Shown here piece by piece: positions 43,969 through 53,505 of a DNA stretch of 64,000 bases; positions within the stretch are counted from its first letter, which is position 1, and every line of letters begins with the position of its first letter. The stretch lies in assembly GCF_946479965.1 (NCBI RefSeq), contig NZ_CAMLHX010000010.1:33564-97563 (forward strand), read 5' to 3'. This DNA comes from an uncultured Mucilaginibacter sp. GTDB lineage: Bacteria; Bacteroidota; Bacteroidia; Sphingobacteriales; Sphingobacteriaceae. Below the pieces are notes generated by a model, which saw nothing but the letters and a program-made list of their open reading frames with translations, was not told the DNA's origin and did no database searches. The translations under genes and the position numbers were made by a program.

Positions 43969-46110
43969 TTAGAAGGCCGCTGCTTTAACGCGTGTTACTT
44001 TATCGGCAATACCAATGTAGTCAACCAATACCTGGCCTGCTTCAAACTTTATGGCATCCAAGTCTTCTTTTTTAGGTTTGGCTTCGCCTATTTTAAGGAT
44101 AGGGCGACCCATTGCGATGCGTAAAGCATTATCTCTTTCAAAAGTCTTTTTTTCGTCTTTCTCGCGTTCGGCTTTTAATTTATCCAGGTTCAATATAATG
44201 GTCCTGTTTGCTTCATTCTTTTTGTATTCAGCAATATCCTCTTGCAGGTTTTTAAAGATAACACTGTTTTTCATGCGTCCTTCATGCATTTGTGTTAGCT
44301 GCGGCATAACCGAAGCGAAATCGCCAACTTTAGCATAGTCACTTTTTGCAATTACATCAAAAGGCAAAGCCGAAGGATCTGTGTCCTCGCCATATTTGTC
44401 AAGAGGAATGGCAGACGGGAATTTAATATCAGGAATTACGCCTTTATGCTGCGTTGACCCACCACTTATGCGGTAAAATTTGGCTATGGTAAGGTTAAGT
44501 TGTCCGTAATCTACGCCGGTAGCATTAGCTTCTTTGCCAATACCTATTCTTGTCGCGGCCGTAGCAATTCTGTTACTCAGTGAGGATGCTACAACCTTAT
44601 CCAGATCTATCTGGGTTTGAACGGTGCCTTTGCCATAAGTTTGGGTACCCAAAACTATCCCGCGCCCATAATCTTGTATAGCGCCTGCGAAGATCTCGGA
44701 AGCTGAAGCGCTGAAACGGTCAACTAAAACCGCTAGCGGACCTGCATATGCAATTTCAGGATCTTCATCCTTGTCTACTTCAACTTCGTTTTTAGTGTCG
44801 CGGACCTGTACTACCGGTCCTGATTTTATAAACAAGCCGGTAAGTGAAATAGCTTCGGTTAATGAACCACCCCCGTTTGAGCGCAGATCAATAACAATAC
44901 CATCCACGTTTTCACGCTTAAGCGAATCTAATATTATTTTAACATCATGTGTAGTGCTCTGATAATTTGGATTACCGGCGCGCGCGGCATCAAAATCAAC
45001 ATAAAACGCCGGAACGTTTATAATGCCGATCTTAAGGGTTTTCCCATTTTGCTGATAGCTACGGATCTCTTTTTTAGCAAGCTGATCTTTTAAAACTATC
45101 TTCTCGCGAATGATCTCAACGGTTTTGGTCGGATCAGAAACGGCCTTTCCTTGTGGTAGCAATTTTAATCTCACAACTGTGCCTTTGTTGCCACGTATAA
45201 GCTTAATTGCGTTATCTATTCTCCAGCCAATAATATCCTGAAATTCCCCATCCTTACCTTGTGCTACAGCTACTATACGGTCGCCTACATTAACCAGGTG
45301 GCTTTTATCGGCAGGGCCGCCTGCTACCAGGCTATTTATACTGATGAATTCATTTTTGGTTTCTAACGTTGCGCCGATACCTTCCAATGAGCGAGACATT
45401 TCCATTTTAAACTGAGCTTTGTTAAACTGATTAAAATAGTTGGTGTGCGGGTCAATGGCTTCGGTAAAGGCGTCCATAAACATCTGGAACACATCGTCGC
45501 TTTGTAATTTGCTGTTTTGCGACAGGTACGTTTCGTAACGCTTTTTTAAAGTTTCTTTGTTTTTTACTACGTCCGCACTAGCCAACTTTAAGTTGATCAA
45601 GTCATATTTAACACGTTGTGTCCAATACGTATCTATTTCGGCCTGTGATGCCCATGGCAGTTTTTCCCTGTCGTAAACAAAAGCGTCATCTTTAGTAAAA
45701 TCGAAATCTTTATTTAATTGTGCTAATGAATAGTTTTGACGCTCTGCATACCTTTTTTGAAATACATTAAAAATATAAAACGCATTATTTAGGTTGCCTA
45801 CTTTAATATCATTATCAAACTGGGTTTTGTATTTATCAAAGTCTGCAATATCTGATTTAAGAAGATAAACATGGTTTTCGTCCATGCTTTTCAAAAAGCG
45901 ATCGTATATAATTGCCGACAAAGAATCATTCAACGGTACTTTTTTATAGTTATAACCGGATATAAGCGAAGCCACCGCCTTAACAGCGGTACTCTGCTGT
46001 TCGTTTGGTTCCAGGTTTAGCGAGCCATCAACCTTAACCGGTTTTGAAGGTGCCGCGTTACAGGCAAGCGCCGCGCCGAGGACCAAAACGAAATAAAATC
46101 TTTTAAACAT
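43969..46110 (-). CDS. Carboxy-terminal processing (tail-specific) protease, lipoprotein
   Basis: From Met at 46110 the protein is 713 residues. It starts with a lipoprotein-like signal ending in GAALAC (Cys17), followed by a helical N-terminal domain, a PDZ domain around 235-330 (SLEGIGATLETKNE, then VNVGDRIVAVAQG), and the S41 protease core with catalytic Ser469 in DRFSASASEIFAG and Lys494 in TYGKGTVQTQ. It is the Prc/Tsp-type protease that degrades proteins at the outer-membrane/periplasm interface. A C-terminal DUF3340-like extension continues. A longer frame from 46152 has no family support. Confidence 0.95.
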   Translation of the reverse strand: MFKRFYFVLVLGAALACNAAPSKPVKVDGSLNLEPNEQQSTAVKAVASLISGYNYKKVPLNDSLSAIIYDRFLKSMDENHVYLLKSDIADFDKYKTQFDNDIKVGNLNNAFYIFNVFQKRYAERQNYSLAQLNKDFDFTKDDAFVYDREKLPWASQAEIDTYWTQRVKYDLINLKLASADVVKNKETLKKRYETYLSQNSKLQSDDVFQMFMDAFTEAIDPHTNYFNQFNKAQFKMEMSRSLEGIGATLETKNEFISINSLVAGGPADKSHLVNVGDRIVAVAQGKDGEFQDIIGWRIDNAIKLIRGNKGTVVRLKLLPQGKAVSDPTKTVEIIREKIVLKDQLAKKEIRSYQQNGKTLKIGIINVPAFYVDFDAARAGNPNYQSTTHDVKIILDSLKRENVDGIVIDLRSNGGGSLTEAISLTGLFIKSGPVVQVRDTKNEVEVDKDEDPEIAYAGPLAVLVDRFSASASEIFAGAIQDYGRGIVLGTQTYGKGTVQTQIDLDKVVASSLSNRIATAATRIGIGKEANATGVDYGQLNLTIAKFYRISGGSTQHKGVIPDIKFPSAIPLDKYGEDTDPSALPFDVIAKSDYAKVGDFASVMPQLTQMHEGRMKNSVIFKNLQEDIAEYKKNEANRTIILNLDKLKAEREKDEKKTFERDNALRIAMGRPILKIGEAKPKKEDLDAIKFEAGQVLVDYIGIADKVTRVKAAAF

Positions 46111-46152
46111 ATTCTTTACTGTCTTAAAATCAGGAACTAAATCAAACATCAA

Positions 46153-46352
46153 TACAATACTTGTGCCTAATACCAGGCTAATTAAATATAAACAAAAAAA
46201 GACAGTCTAAATTGTCTGCCTCTTATTGAGAATAACAATATTACAATAATGTTTTGCTATTTTAATATAACAACAGGTTTTTTACTTTATTGTTATATAG
46301 AGACTAATTTTGGACAGAGATGTTACATCAAAACATCTAAATTGCACGGGCA
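46153..46352. other. Intergenic region with a weak hairpin
   Basis: The 200-bp gap before ftcD holds AGACA/TGTCT inverted arms near 46199-46220 and a perfect TAATTTTG box at 46305-46312, 40 bp upstream of the ftcD ATG. I see no other element. Confidence 0.4.
46305..46312 (+). promoter_or_regulatory. -7 box of ftcD
   Basis: TAATTTTG matches TAnnTTTG perfectly and lies 40 bp upstream of the ftcD start codon. No clear -33 element was found. Confidence 0.4.
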
Positions 46353-47387
46353 ATGAAACCGATAATTGAGTGTGTACCTAACTTTAGCGAGGGCGTTAAT
46401 GCTGACGTAATAGCGCAAATAGCTGCGGCGATAACGCAAACCACAGGCGTTAAATTGCTAAATGTTGATGCCGGCCGTGATGCTAACCGCACTGTAATAA
46501 CTTTTGCCGGAGAGCCCGAAGTTGTTGTTGAATCCGCCTTTAATTGTATAAAAAAAGCAGCAGAACTGATTGACATGCGCACGCAAAAAGGCGAGCATCC
46601 GCGTATGGGCGCAACGGATGTTTGCCCACTTGTGCCCGTAAGTAATATAACACTGGCTGAGGTTGATGTTTACGCAAGGCAATTAGCCGCAAGGGTGGGG
46701 GCTGAATTGAAAATACCTGTTTATTTGTATGAGTATTCGCAGCCAGATAAGCGCAGAAGTAATCTTTCAGTCATCAGATCAGGCGAGTATGAGGGTTTTT
46801 TTGATAAGATAGTAAAACCCGGATGGCAGCCTGATTTTGGCCCGGCAGAGATGAATGCGAAAGCGGGAGCTACCGTTATAGGTGCACGCAATTTTTTAAT
46901 TGCTTATAATGTTAACCTTAACGCTACATCTGTAGATTTAGCCAACGAAATTGCTGCTGATGTGCGCGAATCGGGCCGGTTAGTAGTTAATAACGACGAA
47001 AAAAAGCGTATCCCCGGCTTATTGAAGGGCGTGAAAGCGATAGGCTGGTACATGGAAGAGTACAAATGCGCGCAGGTGTCAACCAATATTACAAATTTCA
47101 CGCTTAGCCCCATACATCGAGTTTTTGAAACCATTGCTGAACGGGCAAAAGCCCGCGGTGTTGAAGCAACCGGCAGCGAATTGATAGGCCTGATACCACT
47201 AAGTGCCATAACAGAAGCGGGGCTATACTTTGCCAGTAAACAAGGGGTAAAGGCTTTATCGGAAAATGAATTATTGAATTTTGCTGTTAAAGGCATGGGT
47301 TTGGATGTAGTAAAACCATTTTATCCTAAAAAACGTATATTGGACTATCTGCTTAAATTTGAAAATGAAGGTGCAAAGGATAAGTAA
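46353..47387 (+). CDS. ftcD: Glutamate formimidoyltransferase
   Basis: The enzyme transfers a formimino group from formiminoglutamate to tetrahydrofolate, late in histidine degradation. The 344-residue protein begins KPIIECVPNFSEGVNADVI, has MRTQKGEHPRMGATDVCP and later NAKAGATVIGARNFLIAYNVNL, matching the N-terminal transferase domain of FTCD; the cyclodeaminase is absent and may be separate. No hut genes adjoin it in this window. Confidence 0.93.
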   Translation: MKPIIECVPNFSEGVNADVIAQIAAAITQTTGVKLLNVDAGRDANRTVITFAGEPEVVVESAFNCIKKAAELIDMRTQKGEHPRMGATDVCPLVPVSNITLAEVDVYARQLAARVGAELKIPVYLYEYSQPDKRRSNLSVIRSGEYEGFFDKIVKPGWQPDFGPAEMNAKAGATVIGARNFLIAYNVNLNATSVDLANEIAADVRESGRLVVNNDEKKRIPGLLKGVKAIGWYMEEYKCAQVSTNITNFTLSPIHRVFETIAERAKARGVEATGSELIGLIPLSAITEAGLYFASKQGVKALSENELLNFAVKGMGLDVVKPFYPKKRILDYLLKFENEGAKDK

Positions 47388-47499
47388 CAATTTTGTTACC
47401 ATCTTAACTATCGCTTTAGTTTAAAAATAATCTTATTATTTAATTTTTATATTTAAACTATATCTGCTTTTTAACTCTAAGTAATATGTGTACACCTAA

Positions 47500-47507
47500 T
47501 ACTTTTG
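47500..47507 (+). promoter_or_regulatory. -7 box of the gene at 47523
   Basis: TACTTTTG matches TAnnTTTG and ends 15 bp before the preferred ATG at 47523. Its position shows that the longer frame beginning at 47505 cannot be the true start. Confidence 0.55.
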
Positions 47508-47522
47508 CGGCTTAAACCAAAA

Positions 47523-48158
47523 ATGAATATCATTCTGTTAAAAATTACACGTTTTATATTAGCGATACTAGTGGTATGCTTTGCATCCGGCGTAGTTGCG
47601 CAAGGCACCCGCCTGGATAACAGCCAGCAATTTAAGGCCTTTGATAAAGCTTTGAATAAATCAGGCATTACTTTTACATTCCCCGAAGGGTTTAAAGAAA
47701 TAAAGGCCGTTAATAATCGTGAGTTTAAATTTAATTATGCCCTGGAGCTTCCGGGTAAGGATTTTGAAATATGGCTGCGCGTAAACTCTCTAAAAGACAA
47801 TAAAGCACTATTAAGCGATAATTATAAACGTATGAACGTTGATTCTGCGTATTCATTTATCATACAACAGCAGGCTTTGGCTTTTTCTAACGACAATGAC
47901 TGGCTTACACGCCCTATTCCTAATTTTATCCTTAACCGCTACAACGCAGACGTTGGCAAAACCTATTTGGTTAACCTGAAGGACTCCCCAATAACAAAAC
48001 ATTATAAATACGCTCTACTGATAGTTTTGGCGAAATTCAATACAGGCAGTGTATTTGCTGTTTCTCTTACTAATGATAAGGGCCCGGAGTTTTTTAAGAA
48101 CATGTTTCAGGCAAGTAATTGCCTTAAATTCAAATCGCCGGAGAAAACAGAAAAATAA
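47523..48158 (+). CDS. Secreted protein of unknown function, 211 residues
   Basis: The protein has a signal peptide (NIILLKITRFILAILVVC onward to VVAQ) and a mature region with FTFPEGFKEIKAVNNREF and a C-terminal pair of hydrophobic strands (YKYALLIVLAKF). I recognise no family; the style resembles many periplasmic or outer-membrane associated hypothetical proteins of the phylum. It stands between ftcD and parE, all rightward but with separate promoter boxes. Confidence 0.65.
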   Translation: MNIILLKITRFILAILVVCFASGVVAQGTRLDNSQQFKAFDKALNKSGITFTFPEGFKEIKAVNNREFKFNYALELPGKDFEIWLRVNSLKDNKALLSDNYKRMNVDSAYSFIIQQQALAFSNDNDWLTRPIPNFILNRYNADVGKTYLVNLKDSPITKHYKYALLIVLAKFNTGSVFAVSLTNDKGPEFFKNMFQASNCLKFKSPEKTEK

Positions 48159-48205
48159 TGTTAATAAGTTAGTTTATTTAACGCCCTTATTCATCCTCTA
48201 AATTT

Positions 48206-48213
48206 TATTTTTG
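48206..48213 (+). promoter_or_regulatory. -7 box of parE
   Basis: TATTTTTG matches TAnnTTTG and lies 39 bp upstream of the ATG at 48253, showing that a longer frame from 48211 would start inside the promoter. Confidence 0.5.
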
Positions 48214-48252
48214 CTGTATGCGTCTTTTGGCGCTTATATATCATTTCTGTAT

Positions 48253-50145
48253 ATGGCTGAGGTTAATTATAGTGAAGACAGTATACGGTCGCTTGACTGG
48301 AAAGAACACATCCGCCTGCGCCCGGGCATGTACATTGGTAAACTGGGCGACGGTTCTGCTTATGATGACGGTATTTATGTTCTGTTAAAAGAAATAATTG
48401 ACAACTCAATAGATGAGTTTGTGATGGGTGCCGGTAAAACCATTGAGGTAACCATTAGCGACCATAAGGTTTCTGTGCGCGATTACGGTCGTGGTATACC
48501 GTTGGGTAAGGTGATAGACTGCGTGTCTAAGATCAATACCGGTGGTAAGTACGATAGTAAAGCATTCCAAAAGTCGGTAGGTTTAAACGGTGTGGGTACT
48601 AAGGCGGTTAACGCATTGTCGACATCATTTGTGGTACAATCCTACCGCGACGGACGCACTAAAATTGCCGAGTTTGAAAAAGGGGAGTTGGTACGTGATG
48701 AGGCAGAAAAAGAAACCTCGCAACGGAATGGTACCGCCATTAACTTTTTCCCGGACGATTCCATCTTTAGGCATTACCGCTTTATCCCAGAGTTTATTGA
48801 GAACATGATATGGAACTATGTTTATCTGAACTCGGGCCTTACCATTAACTTCAACGGACAAAAATATTTTTCGGAACGCGGCCTTTATGACCTGCTGACC
48901 AAAAAGACAGATAACTCTGAGACCTTGCGTTATCCTATTATCCACCTTAAAGGTGAAGATATTGAGATAGCCATGACGCATGGGCAGCAATATGGGGAAG
49001 AATATTACTCATTTGTTAACGGTCAGCACACTACCCAGGGCGGCACGCACCAGGCGGCCTTTCGTGAGGCGGTGGTTAAAACCATCCGCGAGTTTTACGA
49101 CAAAGATTATGATGCTGCCGATATACGCGCGTCAATAGTTTCGGCAATAGCCATTAAGGTTCAGGAGCCTGTTTTCGAATCGCAAACCAAAACCAAATTG
49201 GGCTCGCAAAATGTAGGTCCCGAAGGACCGTCTGTGCGAAGCTTTATAGGCGATTTTGTAAAAAAGGAACTTGATAATTACCTGCACAGAGATACAAAGA
49301 CAGCCGAAGCTTTAAAGGCCCGGATCTTACAATCTGAACGCGAGCGTAAGGATATTGCCGGTATTAAGAAATTAGCTAACGAGCGTGCTAAAAAAGCATC
49401 GTTACACAACCGCAAACTGCGCGATTGCAAAGTGCATTTTGACGATACGCACGAACGTAAGCAGGATACAACGCTGTTTATAACCGAAGGTGACTCAGCA
49501 TCTGGTTCTATCACCAAATCGCGCGATGTAATGACGCAGGCGGTATTCAGTTTAAAAGGTAAGCCGCTTAACTGCTTTGGCCTTACTAAAAAGGTTGTGT
49601 ACGAGAACGAGGAGTTTAACCTGTTGCAACATGCGCTTAACATTGAGGACGGGATTGATGCCCTGCGCTACAACAACATAGTAATTGCTACCGATGCCGA
49701 TGTTGATGGTATGCACATCCGTTTGCTATTGATGACCTTCTTTTTGCAGTTCTTTCCTGATCTGGTAAAGGCCGGCCACGTATCTATTCTGCAAACGCCA
49801 CTATTCAGGGTGCGCAACAAAAAAGAAACCATTTATTGCTACAGCGATGAAGAGCGCCGTAATGCCATTGCTAAATTGGGCGTTAAACCAGAGATAACCC
49901 GATTTAAAGGATTGGGCGAGATATCGCCCGAAGAGTTTGGCTTATTTATAGGTAAGGATATGCGTCTTGACCCGGTGATATTGCGGGATGCCAATATAAA
50001 AGGCTTGCTTGAATATTTTATGGGTAAAAATACACCGGCGCGTCAGCAACATATCATCGGTAATTTACGTGTAGAAAAGGATGATGAAACGGTTAACCCG
50101 ATAATAGTTGCTAAAGAGGACGATGAGTTGCCTATAGCGGTGTAA
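48253..50145 (+). CDS. parE: DNA topoisomerase IV subunit B
   Basis: ParE is the ATPase subunit of topoisomerase IV, which separates linked daughter chromosomes. From ATG 48253 it is 630 residues. The GHKL ATPase has [22 protein letters not shown] (ATP/Mg Asn), DYGRGIPLG and [14 protein letters not shown]; the TOPRIM domain has [12 protein letters not shown] and [12 protein letters not shown]. It lacks the long gyrase B insert. No parC is adjacent in this window, although a parE-parC pairing is frequent elsewhere. Confidence 0.95.
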   Translation: MAEVNYSEDSIRSLDWKEHIRLRPGMYIGKLGDGSAYDDGIYVLLKEIIDNSIDEFVMGAGKTIEVTISDHKVSVRDYGRGIPLGKVIDCVSKINTGGKYDSKAFQKSVGLNGVGTKAVNALSTSFVVQSYRDGRTKIAEFEKGELVRDEAEKETSQRNGTAINFFPDDSIFRHYRFIPEFIENMIWNYVYLNSGLTINFNGQKYFSERGLYDLLTKKTDNSETLRYPIIHLKGEDIEIAMTHGQQYGEEYYSFVNGQHTTQGGTHQAAFREAVVKTIREFYDKDYDAADIRASIVSAIAIKVQEPVFESQTKTKLGSQNVGPEGPSVRSFIGDFVKKELDNYLHRDTKTAEALKARILQSERERKDIAGIKKLANERAKKASLHNRKLRDCKVHFDDTHERKQDTTLFITEGDSASGSITKSRDVMTQAVFSLKGKPLNCFGLTKKVVYENEEFNLLQHALNIEDGIDALRYNNIVIATDADVDGMHIRLLLMTFFLQFFPDLVKAGHVSILQTPLFRVRNKKETIYCYSDEERRNAIAKLGVKPEITRFKGLGEISPEEFGLFIGKDMRLDPVILRDANIKGLLEYFMGKNTPARQQHIIGNLRVEKDDETVNPIIVAKEDDELPIAV

Positions 50146-50147
50146 CA

Positions 50148-50256
50148 CGTCATCACGAGCGCACTGATCTACTGCGGACGTTAAGGGTTGATAAGCATGG
50201 TGGTCGGGATAGCGGCTCAGCTTAAAGAGATGGCTACGCTATCGCTCGCCATGACG
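50148..50256. repeat. Dispersed-type inverted repeat between parE and hemH
   Basis: CGTCATCACGAGCG (50148-50161) faces CGCTCGCCATGACG (50243-50256); the arms agree at 12 of 14 positions. The element has the look of the widespread CGTCATTGCGAG-type intergenic repeat. It fills the gap between convergent genes. Confidence 0.55.
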
Positions 50257-50264
50257 GTGGATTG

Positions 50265-51281
50265 CTACCTTCTCGCCATCCGTTCCAACGCATCTATAAA
50301 CGTTGGCGAATCATTAAGGCTTTCCACCAATTGCACATGCTCGCCACCTAAGGCTTTAAACTCATCGCCATACTCCACAGTAACTTCGTAAACGGTTTCA
50401 AGGCAATCGGCAACAAAGGCAGGGCAGAATACTAACAAGCGTTTTTTGCCTTCTTTAGCTAACTGCGCAATTACCTGGCTGGTGTAGGGCTGCACCCAGG
50501 GATCATTACCCAGGCGCGATTGGAAGCAGACGGTGTACTTTTCTTTTGGAAGATTTAATTGTTCGGCAATCAAACGTGCTGTATCATAACTCTGTGCAGA
50601 GTAGCAAAGTTTATTGGTGTCATTCAAAGTTTCGCAGCAACCATCGACTTTTAAACAATAACTGCCGGTATGGTCGCATTTTATAAGCTGGCGCTGTGGC
50701 AGGCCGTGAAAGCTGAATAAAATATGATCGTAAGTTTCAGGCTGATATTTTACCGCATTTTGTGCGAAAGTAGCAATCATCAGATTATCATCATGAAAAG
50801 AATTGATGAACGCTATATTAGGTATGGTTTGCCAGGTGCTCACCAGCTTCATAACCTTATCATGTACAGAACCTGTGCTTGCTGAGGCATATTGCGGAAA
50901 CATGGGGATAACTTTAATATCGCTAACCAGGTTTTGCTTCAATCTTTCTAATGCCGATTCTATTGAAGGGCTTTGATAACGCATGGCCAGCTCAACCTGG
51001 TACTCATCGCCCAGGCGTTCCTGTAAAGCCTTATGCTGTAAAACACTGTAATGCAGTAATGGCGATCCGGTTTCTTTGCTCCAGATCTCTTTATATAGCT
51101 TGGCAGATTTTGGCGCTCTAAACGGCACTATAATGCCCTGAACCAAAACAGTGCGTAAAACAGGGTTAACGTCAATCACCCTGGGGTCCATTAAAAACTC
51201 GTTAAGGTATTTACGTACGTCTGCAGTTTCAGGACTATCCGGTGTGCCAAGGTTTACTAATAAAATGCCTTTTTTTGCCAT
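50265..51281 (-). CDS. hemH: Ferrochelatase
   Basis: Ferrochelatase inserts Fe2+ into protoporphyrin IX, the last heme step. From Met at 51281 the protein has 338 residues, with GILLVNLGTPDSP at the start, FSFHGLPQRQ with the metal-binding His, and FCPAFVADCLETVYEV. Several cysteines (SYCLKVDGCCE) suggest a 2Fe-2S or metal site seen in some bacterial forms. A perfect TATTTTTG box ends 6 bp before the ATG, so the longer frame from 51299 is rejected and the message is nearly leaderless. Confidence 0.95.
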   Translation of the reverse strand: MAKKGILLVNLGTPDSPETADVRKYLNEFLMDPRVIDVNPVLRTVLVQGIIVPFRAPKSAKLYKEIWSKETGSPLLHYSVLQHKALQERLGDEYQVELAMRYQSPSIESALERLKQNLVSDIKVIPMFPQYASASTGSVHDKVMKLVSTWQTIPNIAFINSFHDDNLMIATFAQNAVKYQPETYDHILFSFHGLPQRQLIKCDHTGSYCLKVDGCCETLNDTNKLCYSAQSYDTARLIAEQLNLPKEKYTVCFQSRLGNDPWVQPYTSQVIAQLAKEGKKRLLVFCPAFVADCLETVYEVTVEYGDEFKALGGEHVQLVESLNDSPTFIDALERMARR

Positions 51282-51287
51282 AAGGCG

Positions 51288-51295
51288 CAAAAATA
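51288..51295 (-). promoter_or_regulatory. -7 box of hemH
   Basis: TATTTTTG on the minus strand, 6 bp upstream of the hemH ATG at 51281. Confidence 0.55.
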
Positions 51296-51438
51296 GCAAA
51301 AAAAGAACCTAACCGCTTAAAGCTTGTTTTTATTACAAAGCGATTAAAATACCTTTTAATGAACTTGTGTTTTGTTAAAGTTGGTGTAACAATAACCGCA
51401 ACGGGTAGTCTTACAATTAGTTTTTCTATATTTATCCC

Positions 51439-52677
51439 ATGCCGGTAAAAACCAGTTTTCGCGAAAATGTTTCTATTGCCCTGCAGTCTATCGCAGGTAA
51501 CCGTTTACGTACATCGCTTACATCATTAATTATAGCCATAGGTATAATGGCCCTTGTGGGCATATTAACAGCGGTTGAGGGGATTAAGCAATACACAACA
51601 GATGCATTCTCAAGCTTAGGCGCCAACTCATTTACTATTCAGAACAGAGGTTCGGGAATACGTTTTGGAGGTGGGCGTAGAAAAACTTATCCCTCCATAC
51701 GTTACGACCAGGCAGCACGTTTCAGAGAAAAATTCAAATTGCCGGTAACAGTAGCCATCAACCTGAACGTTTCGGGAACAGCTGTTGCCAAATATGCAAG
51801 CAATAAAACCAACCCCAATGTTAACATAACAGGATCAAACGAAAATTACATCCAAACCAATGGCTATAAGCTGGCGCTGGGTAGAAATTTTTCGGACACC
51901 GAGCTACAGCATGGGGCTAACGTGGTTATGATAGGAGAAGAGGTAAGGGATAAGCTCTTTAAAAAGGAAGATCCAATTAATAAATCTATTTATGTTGGTA
52001 GTCATAAGTACAGAGTAATAGGAACGTTTGCGCCAAAAGGATCGGCAATGGGTGGCGGTGCCGACCGCATATGCCTTATTCCAATTTTAAAAGCCAAGCA
52101 AATTGCTACCAGCGCTAATCCGTCATTCTCTATTGCTGTAATGGTTAAAGGCCCCGAGGCGCTGGATGCTACTACCGGCGAGGCCACTTCCATGTTTAGA
52201 AATATACGCAGACTTGGTGTAGCAGCGCCAGACAATTTTGAGATAGTGCGGAGCGATTCTATTCAGCAGCAATTATCCGGACAAATTACAGGTATGACCA
52301 TAGCCGGTTTTGGCATTGGCATTATTACACTCCTTGGTGCAGCTATCGGCCTAATGAATATTATGCTGGTATCGGTTACTGAGCGGACACGCGAAATTGG
52401 TGTACGTAAAGCCATAGGTGCCACACCCGCTGTTATACGTAAGCAGTTTTTAATAGAGGCTGTTGTAATATGTATTATAGGCGGCATTGGCGGCATGATA
52501 CTGGGTATGGCCATTGGCAACCTTATAGCTGTGGGTATTAGCGGCAAGTTTGTTATTCCGTGGTTATGGCTGTTATCTGCTTTCGCGATATGTACTTTTA
52601 TTGGTCTTGCTTCAGGATTTTACCCGGCTAAGAAAGCTTCCAATTTAGATCCGGTAGAAGCTTTAAGATACGAGTAG
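51439..52677 (+). CDS. MacB/FtsX-type ABC transporter permease
   Basis: The 412-residue protein has one N-terminal membrane helix (about 28-48), a periplasmic MacB_PCD-like domain (about 50-280), and three C-terminal helices in the FtsX pattern, with TIAGFGIGIITLLGAAIGLMNIML, quoted in part as IGIITLLGAAIGLMN, and SVTERTREIGVRKAIGAT. Such permeases export peptides, lipoproteins or drugs with an ATPase partner; no ATPase gene is adjacent. A TATATTTA box ends 4 bp before the ATG. Confidence 0.9.
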   Translation: MPVKTSFRENVSIALQSIAGNRLRTSLTSLIIAIGIMALVGILTAVEGIKQYTTDAFSSLGANSFTIQNRGSGIRFGGGRRKTYPSIRYDQAARFREKFKLPVTVAINLNVSGTAVAKYASNKTNPNVNITGSNENYIQTNGYKLALGRNFSDTELQHGANVVMIGEEVRDKLFKKEDPINKSIYVGSHKYRVIGTFAPKGSAMGGGADRICLIPILKAKQIATSANPSFSIAVMVKGPEALDATTGEATSMFRNIRRLGVAAPDNFEIVRSDSIQQQLSGQITGMTIAGFGIGIITLLGAAIGLMNIMLVSVTERTREIGVRKAIGATPAVIRKQFLIEAVVICIIGGIGGMILGMAIGNLIAVGISGKFVIPWLWLLSAFAICTFIGLASGFYPAKKASNLDPVEALRYE

Positions 52678-52681
52678 GTAT

Positions 52682-52725
52682 GATTTCGGATTTCGGATGT
52701 TCAATTTCGAATTTAAGGAAATCCG
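52682..52725. repeat. Short simple-sequence repeat of the ATTTCGGA type
   Basis: GATTTCGGATTTCGGATGT starts at 52682 and continues as TCAATTTCGAATTT, with a partial complement AAATCCG at 52719-52725. It shares its theme with 41172-41206 and lies between convergent genes. Confidence 0.5.
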
Positions 52726-52758
52726 TGGTTCTTCGCCATTATTAAGAACGACAAAGGA

Positions 52759-53505
52759 CTACAACAATTGTATATTTTTTAGCGGGTAATCATTAAAAAG
52801 CAACTTCTCAATATAAGTTGTGGCTAGCGTGTCTCGCAATGCGTCGGCATGCCGTGGGTGGTGCATATCACTTGATATAAAATCTATAAGCTTAAGGTCC
52901 ACCATTTCTTCGGCACGTTTTTTTGTGTCGCGGCCATAATAACCTGTTAAGGATATGGTGTTTAACTGTAAATTGCATCCCCAGCTCCGCATCATAGCCA
53001 TATTGTCATTAGTTAAATAAGGGTATCTTTCCGGATGAGCTAAAATAGGTTTGTAGCCTGTTTGAAGCATTTTTTGCATAGCCTCAAACCAGTTTTGCGG
53101 CTGACTAATGAAAGGGAATTCATACAATACATATTTGTCCCCAAATGACACCAATTTGCCCTCGTCAATGCGGGTTTCAAAGGTCTCGTCAAAATAGTGC
53201 TCAGCACCGGCCTCCACCTGTATATCTATACCCTGCTTTGACAATTCGTCCCTCAATAGCGTAAGCGCGTTATTTATTGTCTCGGGGGTATTGCGGTAAT
53301 AATCTATCATGATGTGAGGTGTCGCAATAATTTTTTTGATACCTAACTCCATCATCCGTTTAACTAAAAAAACAGATTCCTCTACATTTTGGGCTCCATC
53401 ATCAATGCCCGGTAAAACATGCGAATGCATATCTACGCCGATAGATTCGTAGTTAAACGTTATGTTTTTTTTTGATTTGTCCTTCTTTTTAAAAAAATTA
53501 AACAT
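52759..53505 (-). CDS. CpsB/CapC-type tyrosine phosphatase (PHP domain)
   Basis: The 248-residue protein has the PHP metal-binding motifs IGVDMHSHVLPGIDDGA and later IATPHIM, AGAEHYF, ILAHPERYPY and SSDMHHP. It belongs to the manganese-dependent tyrosine phosphatases that act on capsule-synthesis kinases. It is the last gene of the nucleotide-sugar operon and its first base overlaps the rfbB stop codon, linking it to polysaccharide production. No tyrosine kinase (Wzc-like) is in the window. Confidence 0.9.
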   Translation of the reverse strand: MFNFFKKKDKSKKNITFNYESIGVDMHSHVLPGIDDGAQNVEESVFLVKRMMELGIKKIIATPHIMIDYYRNTPETINNALTLLRDELSKQGIDIQVEAGAEHYFDETFETRIDEGKLVSFGDKYVLYEFPFISQPQNWFEAMQKMLQTGYKPILAHPERYPYLTNDNMAMMRSWGCNLQLNTISLTGYYGRDTKKRAEEMVDLKLIDFISSDMHHPRHADALRDTLATTYIEKLLFNDYPLKNIQLL

